NCBI GenBank assembly: GCA_040219295.1
Contig: JAVJST010000005.1
Location: 186,001 to 250,000 of the forward strand
Reading direction: 5' to 3'
Origin: JAVJST01 sp040219295
GTDB lineage: Bacteria > Pseudomonadota > Alphaproteobacteria > Rhodospirillales > Casp-alpha2
DNA length: 64,000 nt
This document shows positions 11,479-19,355 of this stretch, piece by piece. Numbering within the stretch: the first letter of the stretch is position 1; the number at the start of each line of letters is the position of its first letter. The notes beneath the pieces were generated by a model. That model saw only the letters and a program-made list of their open reading frames with translations. It had not been told where the DNA came from and ran no database searches. The translations under genes were made by a program, and so were the position numbers.

Positions 11479-12171
11479 CTACGCCCCGCGGTAGCGGTAG
11501 CCGACCCCGTAGAGCGTTTCGATCTCGGCGAACTCACTGTCCACCTCCTTGAACTTGCGCCTCAGCCGCTTGATGTGGCTGTCGATGGTCCGGTCGTCGA
11601 CGTAGATGTGCTCGCCGTACGCCGCGTCGATCAACTGGTCGCGATTCTTGACGTGACCGGGCCTGCGGGCAAGCGCCTCGATCAGCAGAAACTCGGTGAC
11701 CGTCAGCGAGACCTCCAGGCCCTTCCAGGTGCAGAGGTGGCGGACCGGGTCGAGCACCAGGTCGCCGCGCACGATCATCTCGCCCGACGTAGCGTCGTCG
11801 CCGGCGACATCGCGGCGGCGCAGCACGGCGCGGATGCGTTCGATCAGCAAGCGCTGCGAGAACGGCTTGGTGATGTAGTCGTCCGCCCCCATGCGGAGAC
11901 CGAGCACCTGATCGATCTCATCGTCCTTGGAGGTCAGGAAGATGACCGGCAGGTTGTCGCGTTCGCGGATTTTCTCCAGGAGCTCCATGCCGTCCATACG
12001 CGGCATCTTGATGTCGAGGACGGCGAGGTCGACCGGGTTGCGGCCGAGCTCGCGCAGCGCTTCCTCGCCGTCGCGGTAGGTCGAGACCGAGAAGCCCTCG
12101 GCCTCCAGTGCCATGGTCACCGAGGTGAGGATATTGCGGTCGTCGTCGACGAGGGCGATTTTCTGGGTCAT
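11479..12171 (-). CDS. chvI: ChvI-like OmpR-family response regulator
   Basis: 230 residues. Receiver domain with acidic DDD at residues 9-11, phospho-acceptor D53 in VLDIKMPRMDG and Lys in ITKPFS; the C-terminal winged helix carries the OmpR-family recognition region (RTIDSHIKRLRRKFKEVD). It is the first gene of the chvI-chvG pair, with a 51-base gap to chvG. It probably controls envelope and exopolysaccharide genes, as ChvI does in Rhizobiales, but direct targets are not visible here. Confidence 0.93.
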   Translation of the reverse strand: MTQKIALVDDDRNILTSVTMALEAEGFSVSTYRDGEEALRELGRNPVDLAVLDIKMPRMDGMELLEKIRERDNLPVIFLTSKDDEIDQVLGLRMGADDYITKPFSQRLLIERIRAVLRRRDVAGDDATSGEMIVRGDLVLDPVRHLCTWKGLEVSLTVTEFLLIEALARRPGHVKNRDQLIDAAYGEHIYVDDRTIDSHIKRLRRKFKEVDSEFAEIETLYGVGYRYRGA

Positions 12172-12288
12172 GCGGGTTTCCGGCGGGGTTGTTGACGGTC
12201 CCCTGCCTAGTCTCGGTTTGTGGCGAAAATATAGCGGCGGGCGGCGGATGTCACCCGCGCGGACCGGTGCGTTGGTGCCGCCGCAGTT

Positions 12289-12549
12289 CTACGCCTCGTG
12301 TTCGATCAGCTTGACGACGATGACGTCGGGTCGGCCCGACTCGGAGTCGAAGAACTGGAAGATGCCCTCGTCGTCGCCTTCCTCGCCGCCGTAGAGCTCG
12401 CAGCGGATGACCTCGTAGGTATCGAGATCGTCGTCGTTGGTCTTGACGATCAGCCGGTCGCCCTGCTGCGGCTTGTGCCGGACGGTTCGGGTGCCGGCAT
12501 GGGCGAGCTGCCCGTCGGGACGTTGAATGAAGATGTCGAACTCGAACAC
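12289..12549 (-). CDS. Small acidic protein of unknown function
   Basis: 86 residues, acidic overall, with no membrane segment and no Cys-based metal site. The pattern (FDIFIQRPDGQL, QGDRLIVKTNDDDLDTYEVIRCELYGG) looks like a small beta-rich fold, but I do not recognise a family. The ATG at 12549 has a modest GGA element shortly upstream (GTGGAGGATACGCC on the coding strand), which supports a real gene. It sits between the HTH gene and chvI on the same strand. Confidence 0.65.
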   Translation of the reverse strand: MFEFDIFIQRPDGQLAHAGTRTVRHKPQQGDRLIVKTNDDDLDTYEVIRCELYGGEEGDDEGIFQFFDSESGRPDVIVVKLIEHEA

Positions 12550-12651
12550 GGCGTATCCTCCACACGTTGCACCTGCGCGTCGACCGCATCATGACAAGCC
12601 GTGATGCTCGTTTCGAGCCCCGGCGAGGACCGACGGGCCGGATAGGCAGTC

Positions 12652-12882
12652 CTATTCGGCGTCACGCTCTTCGTTCTCGAGAACCGAGAGCTCCTCCGGC
12701 GCCAAGCCGCGATTCGCATGGGCGTTCAGGAATGCTTCGAGGTCGCGGTGCGCTACCCGCCAGTCGCGCCCGAACTTTATGGCACGCAACTGGCCCTCGT
12801 TGATCCAGTTGCGAACCGTGCTCTCCCGCATTTTGAGAAGTGCCGCAACTTCGTGGATCGTCAGCATGGGTTTCGAGAGCAT
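12652..12882 (-). CDS. Excisionase/MerR-like helix-turn-helix DNA-binding protein
   Basis: 76 residues. The core LTIHEVAALLKMRESTVRNWI plus the following basic strand (residues about 7-45, with GRDWRVAHRDLEAFL) is the excisionase-family HTH_17 fold. No integrase is present, so a host regulatory role is more likely than a mobile-element one. It is divergent from nhaA across an AT-rich 141-base region containing a perfect palindrome at 12968-12977, making it a candidate regulator of nhaA and of itself (inference). Confidence 0.85.
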   Translation of the reverse strand: MLSKPMLTIHEVAALLKMRESTVRNWINEGQLRAIKFGRDWRVAHRDLEAFLNAHANRGLAPEELSVLENEERDAE

Positions 12883-13023
12883 GTCTCACTCCGCCGCTAC
12901 ATCGTCGATGAATCATACGGTACAAACATTTTTTTGTCTATCTGTTGCATTATATGATTGTTTCTATATGTATACATCAGTTTAAGCAATTTTTAGCATT
13001 TTTAAAGGATATAGGCGCTTTTT
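12883..13023. promoter_or_regulatory. AT-rich divergent promoter region between HTH gene and nhaA
   Basis: Strikingly AT-rich against the surrounding DNA. It contains T and A runs near 12928-12937 and 12985-13005, the palindrome ATGTATACAT at 12968-12977, and an inverted pair AATCATA (12911-12917) / TATGATT (12953-12959). AAAGGAT at about 13006 is the likely ribosome-binding site of nhaA. I cannot match it to a known Na+ or Li+ riboswitch consensus. Confidence 0.55.
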
Positions 13024-14220
13024 ATGACCGGTATTCGCCAACTCCTCCACCATGAAGCTGCGCCCGGCATTTTTCTGATTCTTGCCGCCGTCCTGGCCAT
13101 GATCCTGGACAATTCACCCCTGAGCTGGCTTTACGACGGCCTGCTCAGCGTCCCGGTCTCGGTCAGTGTCGGCGACCTGGCCATCGACAAGCCGCTACTG
13201 CTGTGGATCAACGACGGCCTGATGGCGATCTTCTTCTTTCTCGTCGGGCTTGAGATAAAGCGCGAGGTGTTGACCGGCCGCTTGTCCTCGGTTGACCAGG
13301 CCAGCCTGCCGGCGCTCGCCGCGATTGGCGGCATGGCCGTCCCGGCACTTGTCTACATCGGCCTCAATGCCGGGGATGCCACGGCGATCCAGGGCTGGGC
13401 CATCCCCGCCGCAACCGATATCGCCTTTGCGCTCGGCATCCTCTCGCTGCTGGGCAATCGGGTGCCCGCGTCGCTGAAGGTGTTTCTCCTGGCCATCGCG
13501 ATCATCGACGACCTTGGCGCCATTCTGATCATCGCCTTCTTCTACACCGAGGACCTGTCGCTCTATGCGCTGGGCGTGTCGGCGGCGGCCGCGGCCGTGC
13601 TGTTCGCGCTCAATCGCTTCGGGGTCAGAAGCCTGACGCCCTATCTGCTCGTTGGCCTCGTGCTCTGGGTCATGGTGCTGAAGTCCGGCGTCCACGCGAC
13701 CCTCGCTGGGGTTCTCGTCGCGCTGACGCTGCCACTCCGGCCGCCGCACGGTGACACCCGGCCGACCAAGTTCCACGATATCGAGCACGCGCTGCATCCG
13801 TGGGTCTACTTCTTCGTGATGCCGGTATTCGCGTTCGCCAATTCGGGAATTCCACTCGCGGGTTTTCAGTTCAGCGATCTGTTCCAGCCGATCCCGATGG
13901 GCATCGCGCTCGGTCTGTTCGTGGGCAAGCAGATCGGCGTGATGGGGTTCTGCTTCGCCGCGGTGAAATCGGGCCTCTGCAAACTGCCCGAGGGGGCGAA
14001 CTGGATGCATGTCTACGGCGTTGCCATCCTGACCGGCATCGGATTCACCATGAGCCTGTTCATCGGCGGCTTGGCGTTCTCCGATCCTGAACATGCCGGA
14101 CTCGTGCGGATCGGCGTGCTCGGCGGATCGTTCCTGTCGGCGGTGCTCGGTTTCAGCGTGTTGCGGTACGCGTCGACGCGACAACCGGCGACGGCAACGT
14201 CGTCGGCGTCGGCTGCCTGA
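13024..14220 (+). CDS. nhaA: NhaA Na+/H+ antiporter
   Basis: 398 residues, the normal NhaA length, with about twelve membrane segments. The ion-binding aspartates are present as D162-D163 in AIIDDLGAI, corresponding to E. coli D163/D164, and the upstream TDIAFALGIL segment holds the Asp equivalent to D133. The start motif RQLLHHEAAPGIFLILAA is typical. It exports Na+ (or Li+) in exchange for H+ in the inner membrane. The following sodium-channel gene begins 15 to 39 bases after its stop, so the two are almost certainly cotranscribed. Confidence 0.96.
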   Translation: MTGIRQLLHHEAAPGIFLILAAVLAMILDNSPLSWLYDGLLSVPVSVSVGDLAIDKPLLLWINDGLMAIFFFLVGLEIKREVLTGRLSSVDQASLPALAAIGGMAVPALVYIGLNAGDATAIQGWAIPAATDIAFALGILSLLGNRVPASLKVFLLAIAIIDDLGAILIIAFFYTEDLSLYALGVSAAAAAVLFALNRFGVRSLTPYLLVGLVLWVMVLKSGVHATLAGVLVALTLPLRPPHGDTRPTKFHDIEHALHPWVYFFVMPVFAFANSGIPLAGFQFSDLFQPIPMGIALGLFVGKQIGVMGFCFAAVKSGLCKLPEGANWMHVYGVAILTGIGFTMSLFIGGLAFSDPEHAGLVRIGVLGGSFLSAVLGFSVLRYASTRQPATATSSASAA

Positions 14221-14234
14221 GCGGGGTCCAGCCA

Positions 14235-15113
14235 ATGAATCAGGGGGGGGATAAAGACATGGTCGGCGGATCGGATTTCCGCGCCAGGATCATTCACGTC
14301 ATCGAGGCCCGGCGAACACAGTACGCGATCACCGCCTTGATCGTCGCGAATGCCGTCATCATCGGCTGCGAGACGTCGCCCGCCGTCATGGCCCGGGCGG
14401 GCGATCTCCTGGTGGCGCTGGACCGACTCATTCTGGCGGTCTTTGTTGGCGAACTCCTGATCAAGTTGTGGGCCTATCGGGGTGCCTTCTTCCGCAATGG
14501 TTGGAACCTGTTCGACGCCTTCGTCATCGGTATCTCGCTGGTGCCGGCGAGCGAGGGCGCCAGTGTTCTTCGGGCGCTTCGGATCATTCGCGCCATGCGG
14601 CTCATCTCGGTCGTGCCCAGCATGCGGAAGGTGACCCAGGCATTGATCCGGGCGGTTCCCGGGATGGGTGCCGTGATCTCGCTCCTGGCTCTGGTGTTCT
14701 ACGTTTCCTCCGTGATGGCGACGAAGCTGTTCGGTGCGGCGTTTCCCGATTGGTTCGGCAACCTCGGTCTCTCGGCGTTCACGCTGTTCCAGATCATGAC
14801 TCTCGAATCATGGTCGATGGGCATCGTTCGACCGGTCATGACGGAGTTCCCCTACGCATGGGTGTTCTTCGTGCCTTTCATTCTCGTGGTCACCTTTGCC
14901 GTACTGAATCTGTTCATCGCGATCGTCGTGAACGCCATGCATGATGAGGCCCAGGCCGCAGCCAACGAGGCGGAGGCCGAGCAAGCGGACGAGGGCGGCG
15001 GAGGTGTTCTGGCTGCCGTCGAACGGCTTGAGCACGAGGTCCGGGCGCTTCGTGCCCAGATTGCCGCGTCCGTCGGCGAGACGCATCGCGAAACGACGAA
15101 GGGCGGCGGCTGA
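14235..15113 (+). CDS. Bacterial voltage-gated sodium channel (BacNav/NavAb type)
   Basis: 292 residues from ATG 14235; ATG 14259 (MVGGSDF) is an equally plausible start with the preceding G8 run acting as Shine-Dalgarno. Six membrane segments fit the 6TM channel plan. S4 carries R113, R116, R119 and R122 spaced every third residue (LRALRIIRAMRL). The selectivity filter TLESWSM (E191) is identical to that of NavAb and diagnostic of Na+-selective BacNav channels. The pore helix S6 (VVTFAVLNLFIAIVV) leads to an acidic neck and a C-terminal coiled coil (VERLEHEVRALRAQI), the tetramerisation element of this family. It sits between nhaA and an SbtA-like permease in one operon. Confidence 0.93.
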   Translation: MNQGGDKDMVGGSDFRARIIHVIEARRTQYAITALIVANAVIIGCETSPAVMARAGDLLVALDRLILAVFVGELLIKLWAYRGAFFRNGWNLFDAFVIGISLVPASEGASVLRALRIIRAMRLISVVPSMRKVTQALIRAVPGMGAVISLLALVFYVSSVMATKLFGAAFPDWFGNLGLSAFTLFQIMTLESWSMGIVRPVMTEFPYAWVFFVPFILVVTFAVLNLFIAIVVNAMHDEAQAAANEAEAEQADEGGGGVLAAVERLEHEVRALRAQIAASVGETHRETTKGGG

Positions 15114-15115
15114 CA

Positions 15116-16078
15116 ATGGACATTGTTCTCTCGACGCTGCTGTCGCCGCCGGTCCTTTTCTTCGCGCTCGGACTGATCGGCTCATTGGCCACGGTGGAGG
15201 TCCGGATTTCCGAGAACTTCTCCAAGGGAATCGCGCTGTATCTGCTGGCGGCGATTGGCCTGAAAGGCGGTATCGCGATCTCCACGGAGGGCCTGGGCGG
15301 CATCGTAGCCGCCGCCGGTTTCGGTATCCTGCTCAGTTTCACCATGCCGTTCATCGCCTACGCGCTACTCCGGCGCATGACGTCGTTCGACAGGCGGGAG
15401 GCGAGTGCCATCGCGGCACACTACGGTTCGATCAGTATCGTCACCTTTATTGCCGCAAGCACGGTGCTCGAGGTTGCCGGTGTGGCGATCGCCGCTGGCA
15501 TGGTCGCCGTGGCCGCGCTCATGGAGGCGCCGGCGATCGCTTCGGGCCTGGCCATGGCCGGTCAGGGCCGCATGAGCCCAACGCCCGGGCGCGACGTCTT
15601 CAAGGTCGTCGTCTTGAACGAGAGCATATTTCTGATCCTCGGCGCCATGCTCGTCGGCCTCCTTGTCGGGGACAAGGGCGGACAGACGATTGCCCCGTTC
15701 TTCTTCGATCCGCTGCAAGGCGTGCTGTGCCTGTTCCTCCTGGACATGGGATTGAAGACAGGCGACGGACTGCGCCGGGATCGTCGGGTTCTGACCCCGG
15801 GCGCGTTGGCGTTCGGTCTTGTCATGCCGCTGATCGGCGCGTCGCTGGGGCTCGGGTGTGCCCAACTCATCGGGCTCTCGTTGGGCAACACCGTTCTGCT
15901 GATGACCCTGGCTGCATCGGCATCGTACATCGCGGTGCCCGCGGCGATGCGCATCGCCATGCCGGAGGTCAATCCGGCGATCTACACCGCGCTTTCCTTA
16001 GGGATCACGTTCCCGTTCAATCTGATTATCGGCATTCCGGCCTATCTCCTTGTCGCGCAGCACCTGTATGGCGGTTAG
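15116..16078 (+). CDS. SbtA-family sodium-dependent bicarbonate transporter
   Basis: 320 residues with about ten hydrophobic segments in two inverted halves. Family marks are AAHYGSISIVTFIAA in the first half and ASASYIAVPAAMRIA plus FNLIIGIPAYL in the second, matching the SbtA/DUF897 permease family. Characterised cyanobacterial SbtA imports bicarbonate driven by Na+. The start lies two bases after the channel stop (TGACAATG), so translation is coupled. No adjacent SbtB-type PII regulator is visible. Substrate assignment rests on family membership. Confidence 0.85.
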   Translation: MDIVLSTLLSPPVLFFALGLIGSLATVEVRISENFSKGIALYLLAAIGLKGGIAISTEGLGGIVAAAGFGILLSFTMPFIAYALLRRMTSFDRREASAIAAHYGSISIVTFIAASTVLEVAGVAIAAGMVAVAALMEAPAIASGLAMAGQGRMSPTPGRDVFKVVVLNESIFLILGAMLVGLLVGDKGGQTIAPFFFDPLQGVLCLFLLDMGLKTGDGLRRDRRVLTPGALAFGLVMPLIGASLGLGCAQLIGLSLGNTVLLMTLAASASYIAVPAAMRIAMPEVNPAIYTALSLGITFPFNLIIGIPAYLLVAQHLYGG

Positions 16079-16144
16079 TCGCCGGTGCGGCCGGGTCCGT
16101 GGACCTCAGCCGGGCGCTGGCCGGGCGCGCGGGGCCGTGACAGC

Positions 16145-17755
16145 CTAGTGCGCGGCGGCCCAGCTCTGCAGCATCTCCCGCAGTGAGGCGTCGCGTCCGT
16201 AGACGTCGTCGCGGAAATGAATGTCGCCGCCGTCGCCGACCCACGCGGTCGAGTAGGTGATGCGCACCACCACGGGTCGCGGCAGGTTGATCCTCGTCGG
16301 GCTGGACTGCGCCATGGCGTCGCGAACGGCCGTCTCGTTCCAGTCGGGATCCTCACGCAGCAGGTAGGCGGCGAGCTCGACCGGTTGCTGCACGCGGATG
16401 CAGCCGGAACTGAATGCCCGGCTCGCCTTGGTGAAAACCGTCCGGTCGGGTGTGTCGTGCAGGTAGATGCTGTGTTCGTTCGGGAACATGAACTTGACCC
16501 CACCGAGGGCATTGTTCGGTCCCGGCGGCTGCACGAACCTGTAGGACAGCGCGGCATTGCCGAGCGCTTTCCAGTCGACCGCGAGGGGATCGAGTTTCGC
16601 CGCTCCGGCGTGCCAGCCGTCGTAGACGTCGATACCCTTGGTCGCCAGGTGTGTGGGATCCTCGCGCAGGACCGGCAGAATGTCCTCCTTGAGGATTGTC
16701 GGCGGCACGGTCCACGTCGGGCTGAACTCAAGATAGGTCATCAGCCCGTTGAAGATCGGCGTGCGCCGGTAGGGCCTGCCGACGGCAACCGGCATCTGCA
16801 TGACGATCTGCCCATCCTCGTAGACCCTGAGGTCGAAGCCGGCCAGGTTGACGACGACCTGCGACCCGTCCGGGTCCTCCCGAAAACGCCGCCAGCGTTC
16901 CATGTTGAGCGAGATCTGATCGACCCGGGCCGCAGCGGGTACGTTCATCGCCGCGAGGGTCATCTTGCCGACGATGCCGTCCTGGTCGAGCCCGTACCGG
17001 CGTTGCAGGTTCTCGACCGCCAGCCGGGTGGCGTCGTCATAGACTTCGTCCGATCGGGCGGCGGGGCCCGCGCCGAGATCGCCGGTCGCTGCGAGACGTT
17101 GGCGGATCAGCGGAACCCGGGGGTCCGATGCCCCGGGCTTGATCGCCGGGCCCGGCGGGATCGTCGGCCAGCCGCCACGCATCATGGCGTTCGCGTACTG
17201 GGTGCGTGCCCGCCGCAGGGCGCGATAGTGGGAATTGGCCGGTGCCAGATGGCGCACGGCGGCGGCGGGATCAGGCGCCGATGTGATGGTGTCGATGATG
17301 CGGACCGGGTCGAAGCGGTCGTCCGACAAGGAGTCCTCACCCGCGAGATCGGCCGGTACGGCGAGCCGCCCGAACTGCACCTCGGCCAGGAAATGAAGAA
17401 CCTCGCCGGTCAGGTCGACGTCGAAATCCGGCGTTGCGGGGTGGCTGGAAAGCTGCGCCTCCAGGTGCTCAAGCCGGTAATGCCCCGGATCGAGGCCTTC
17501 GTTGTCGGCGTTACGGATCGCCGCCAGGACGGCATGCGCGGCCGGCGTCGCCCGGCCATCCCGGCTCCAGACCGGCCGGTGGTCCCGCTCCGCATAGTAA
17601 CGCCGGACGGCGGGCCAGGACCGCTGTACGAGCAGACCCCACGCCAGCTCGGGTGCGGCTTCAACCCTGTCCCTGACCGTCGCGGCCGATGCCGGAGATG
17701 CCGACACGACGGCGAGGGCGATCAGCAGGGTCGCAAGCGCGCGATGCAGTGTCAT
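16145..17755 (-). CDS. YcbB-type L,D-transpeptidase
   Basis: 536 residues from ATG 17755, which gives a clean signal peptide (MTLHRALATLLIALAVVSA, cleavage near ASA). An internal peptidoglycan-binding helical repeat region spans roughly residues 250-300 (YDDATRLAVENLQRRYGL). The C-terminal YkuD catalytic domain ends with the SSGCIRVQQP motif, catalytic C452. Such periplasmic enzymes form 3-3 peptidoglycan crosslinks. It is transcribed away from the M15-type peptidase gene, so two murein enzymes share one divergent promoter region (17756-17925). Confidence 0.9.
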   Translation of the reverse strand: MTLHRALATLLIALAVVSASPASAATVRDRVEAAPELAWGLLVQRSWPAVRRYYAERDHRPVWSRDGRATPAAHAVLAAIRNADNEGLDPGHYRLEHLEAQLSSHPATPDFDVDLTGEVLHFLAEVQFGRLAVPADLAGEDSLSDDRFDPVRIIDTITSAPDPAAAVRHLAPANSHYRALRRARTQYANAMMRGGWPTIPPGPAIKPGASDPRVPLIRQRLAATGDLGAGPAARSDEVYDDATRLAVENLQRRYGLDQDGIVGKMTLAAMNVPAAARVDQISLNMERWRRFREDPDGSQVVVNLAGFDLRVYEDGQIVMQMPVAVGRPYRRTPIFNGLMTYLEFSPTWTVPPTILKEDILPVLREDPTHLATKGIDVYDGWHAGAAKLDPLAVDWKALGNAALSYRFVQPPGPNNALGGVKFMFPNEHSIYLHDTPDRTVFTKASRAFSSGCIRVQQPVELAAYLLREDPDWNETAVRDAMAQSSPTRINLPRPVVVRITYSTAWVGDGGDIHFRDDVYGRDASLREMLQSWAAAH

Positions 17756-17925
17756 GGCCAGCGTATCTCCGCGATCCGGATGCAAGGTTTATTCCGTCGG
17801 ATCGGGGGCGGCCCGGTCAAGATACACCCAATCAATAATGATTGCCTAACGACCAACGTCGGCATACCGAATAGCCCCGATACCGGATTCCGGTTGTGAT
17901 GGTACAGCTTCATGGTTCCCCTGAC

Positions 17926-18900
17926 ATGTCATTCTTGTTCAATGTCCGTCATGTTCTGTGTTTTCTGCTGCCGGCGCTTGCCCTTCTGGCGGGCCAACTG
18001 GCGGCATTGCCGGCGAGTGCCGCCGCGCCCTGCTCGGCAAGACTGCCGTCCGACCACCTGAAGGCGACCGTCAACGGGCTCGACATCGACCTGGCGTTGT
18101 TTTCCGTTTTCGTAATGCCGGGAGAGGAGCTTCGGATCGCGCCGTCCCGCCCGGCGCTGGCCACGGCCGACCGCGGGGATCTGATGCAAACGGACGACGG
18201 GGTGTGGCGGTGGGTCGCGCCCCCGGTCCCCGGACTGTCGAAGATCGAGCTGACGGACAACGGGGAAGACCTGACCCTGCACGCCTTCGTCATGCGGCCG
18301 GCCGCGGATGCGGCCAGCGGCACGATCGACGGTTACCGGATCGGCCTTTATCCGAGGAAGCCCTATCGGGGGCTCGACGCCTACCTGCCGCCGGCGGGTC
18401 TTGTCGAAGTCTCCAAGGATATCGCCGGCACCCGGCTGACGCCGTTGTTCACGATTGGCCAGTTCCTGTCGAAGCAGCAAAGCGGCTGGCCGAAGTTCAT
18501 TGTCCTGCGCGAGGAGCTGCTGCTCAAGCTGCACCGCGTTGCCGAACTGGTCGATGCGGCCGGATTCGACAGCTGCGGAATCGTTATCATGAGCGGCTAT
18601 CGGACCCCGTTCTACAATGCCGCGATCGGTAACGGCCGGCACTCGCGCCACGTCTACGGCGGCGCCGCCGACATCTATCTCGATTCCAACCCGCGGGACG
18701 GCGTCATGGACGACCTCAACGGCGATGGCCGGATCAACAAGAAGGACGCCGCCGTGCTCTTCGATCTCGTCGACGAGGCGAGCCGGAACGGGGACTGGGA
18801 CGGCATGCACGGCGGCCTTGGGGAGTATGGTGCGAACGCGGCGCACGGCCCCTTCGTTCATATCGATTCAAGAGGCTTCCGGGCGCGCTGGGGGCGTTAG
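17926..18900 (+). CDS. Exported M15-family D,D-carboxypeptidase-like protein with an EF-hand-like insert
   Basis: 324 residues from ATG 17926, chosen because it gives a compact signal peptide (MSFLFNVRHVLCFLLPALALL, cleavage near ASAAA); GTG 17896 and ATG 17899 are alternatives. The C-terminal zinc-peptidase motif is SRHVYGGAAD (H242, D249) with the third ligand H312 in FVHID. Between them lies a perfect EF-hand/dockerin-like loop, D263 to D274 (DLNGDGRINKKD). It probably cleaves peptidoglycan stem peptides in the periplasm. Confidence 0.82.
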   Translation: MSFLFNVRHVLCFLLPALALLAGQLAALPASAAAPCSARLPSDHLKATVNGLDIDLALFSVFVMPGEELRIAPSRPALATADRGDLMQTDDGVWRWVAPPVPGLSKIELTDNGEDLTLHAFVMRPAADAASGTIDGYRIGLYPRKPYRGLDAYLPPAGLVEVSKDIAGTRLTPLFTIGQFLSKQQSGWPKFIVLREELLLKLHRVAELVDAAGFDSCGIVIMSGYRTPFYNAAIGNGRHSRHVYGGAADIYLDSNPRDGVMDDLNGDGRINKKDAAVLFDLVDEASRNGDWDGMHGGLGEYGANAAHGPFVHIDSRGFRARWGR

Positions 18901-18983
18901 TGCCGGGAACCGCCGGCAAGCACTAAGTGGTCTTGCGTCGCGGACGTCATGCGGGTCAACTTATCGGATACTGGGAGATTGCC

Positions 18984-19355
18984 GTGTCCGGACACCGCAT
19001 CATCGTAGCAGATGACGACGAACTGATCGTACGGCTCCTGCAGCACAAGCTGTCGCAGCGCGGTATTGAGGTGCTGACGGCGGACGATGGCGACGAAGCG
19101 TGGCGCCTGGCGCAGCAGGTGCGTCCCGACCTGGTCATTCTCGACGGCATGATGCCGGGCATGGACGGCGTCGAGGTCCTGCAGCGCATCAAGCAGGACC
19201 CGCGCACCGCTACGGTTCCCGTGATGTTGCTGTCGGCGAGGGACTCCGGGGAAGATGTCGTCGAAGCGCTCGAACTCGGCGCGGACGAATACATGGTGAA
19301 GCCATTCATGCCTGAGGAGCTATGGGCCCGCGTTCGAAAAATCCTCGATATCTGA
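18984..19355 (+). CDS. REC-only response regulator (CheY-like)
   Basis: 123 residues from GTG 18984, preceded by GGGAG; the longer open frame upstream has no plausible content. Hallmarks are the acidic cluster ADDDE, the phospho-Asp in VILDGMMPGMDG and Lys in MVKPFM. It overlaps the downstream YaiO-like gene by 34 bases, so it is the first gene of the four-gene cluster that includes a glycosyltransferase and may control polysaccharide output by phosphorylation. Confidence 0.88.
   Translation: MSGHRIIVADDDELIVRLLQHKLSQRGIEVLTADDGDEAWRLAQQVRPDLVILDGMMPGMDGVEVLQRIKQDPRTATVPVMLLSARDSGEDVVEALELGADEYMVKPFMPEELWARVRKILDI

Noticed and set aside
10858..12195. 445-residue plus-strand open frame over chvG/chvI
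   Set aside because: Low-complexity His/Asp/Arg/Val-rich composition typical of antisense frames; chvG and chvI are certain.
12652..12882. Excisionase-like gene as sign of a mobile element
   Set aside because: No integrase, att-like repeats, or phage genes occur nearby; HTH_17 proteins are often ordinary regulators.
12883..13023. Possible nhaA-I or DUF1646-type Li+/Na+ riboswitch upstream of nhaA
   Set aside because: The region is AT-rich and I could not find the conserved helices or loops of these riboswitches by eye.
13195..14235. 346-residue minus-strand open frame across nhaA
   Set aside because: Composition dominated by Arg/Glu/His with no domain; nhaA on the other strand is unambiguous.
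18901..18918. Hairpin TGCCGG/CCGGCA after the M15 gene as a terminator
   Set aside because: Stem is 6 bp and there is no T-run, so support is too weak to list it as a feature.
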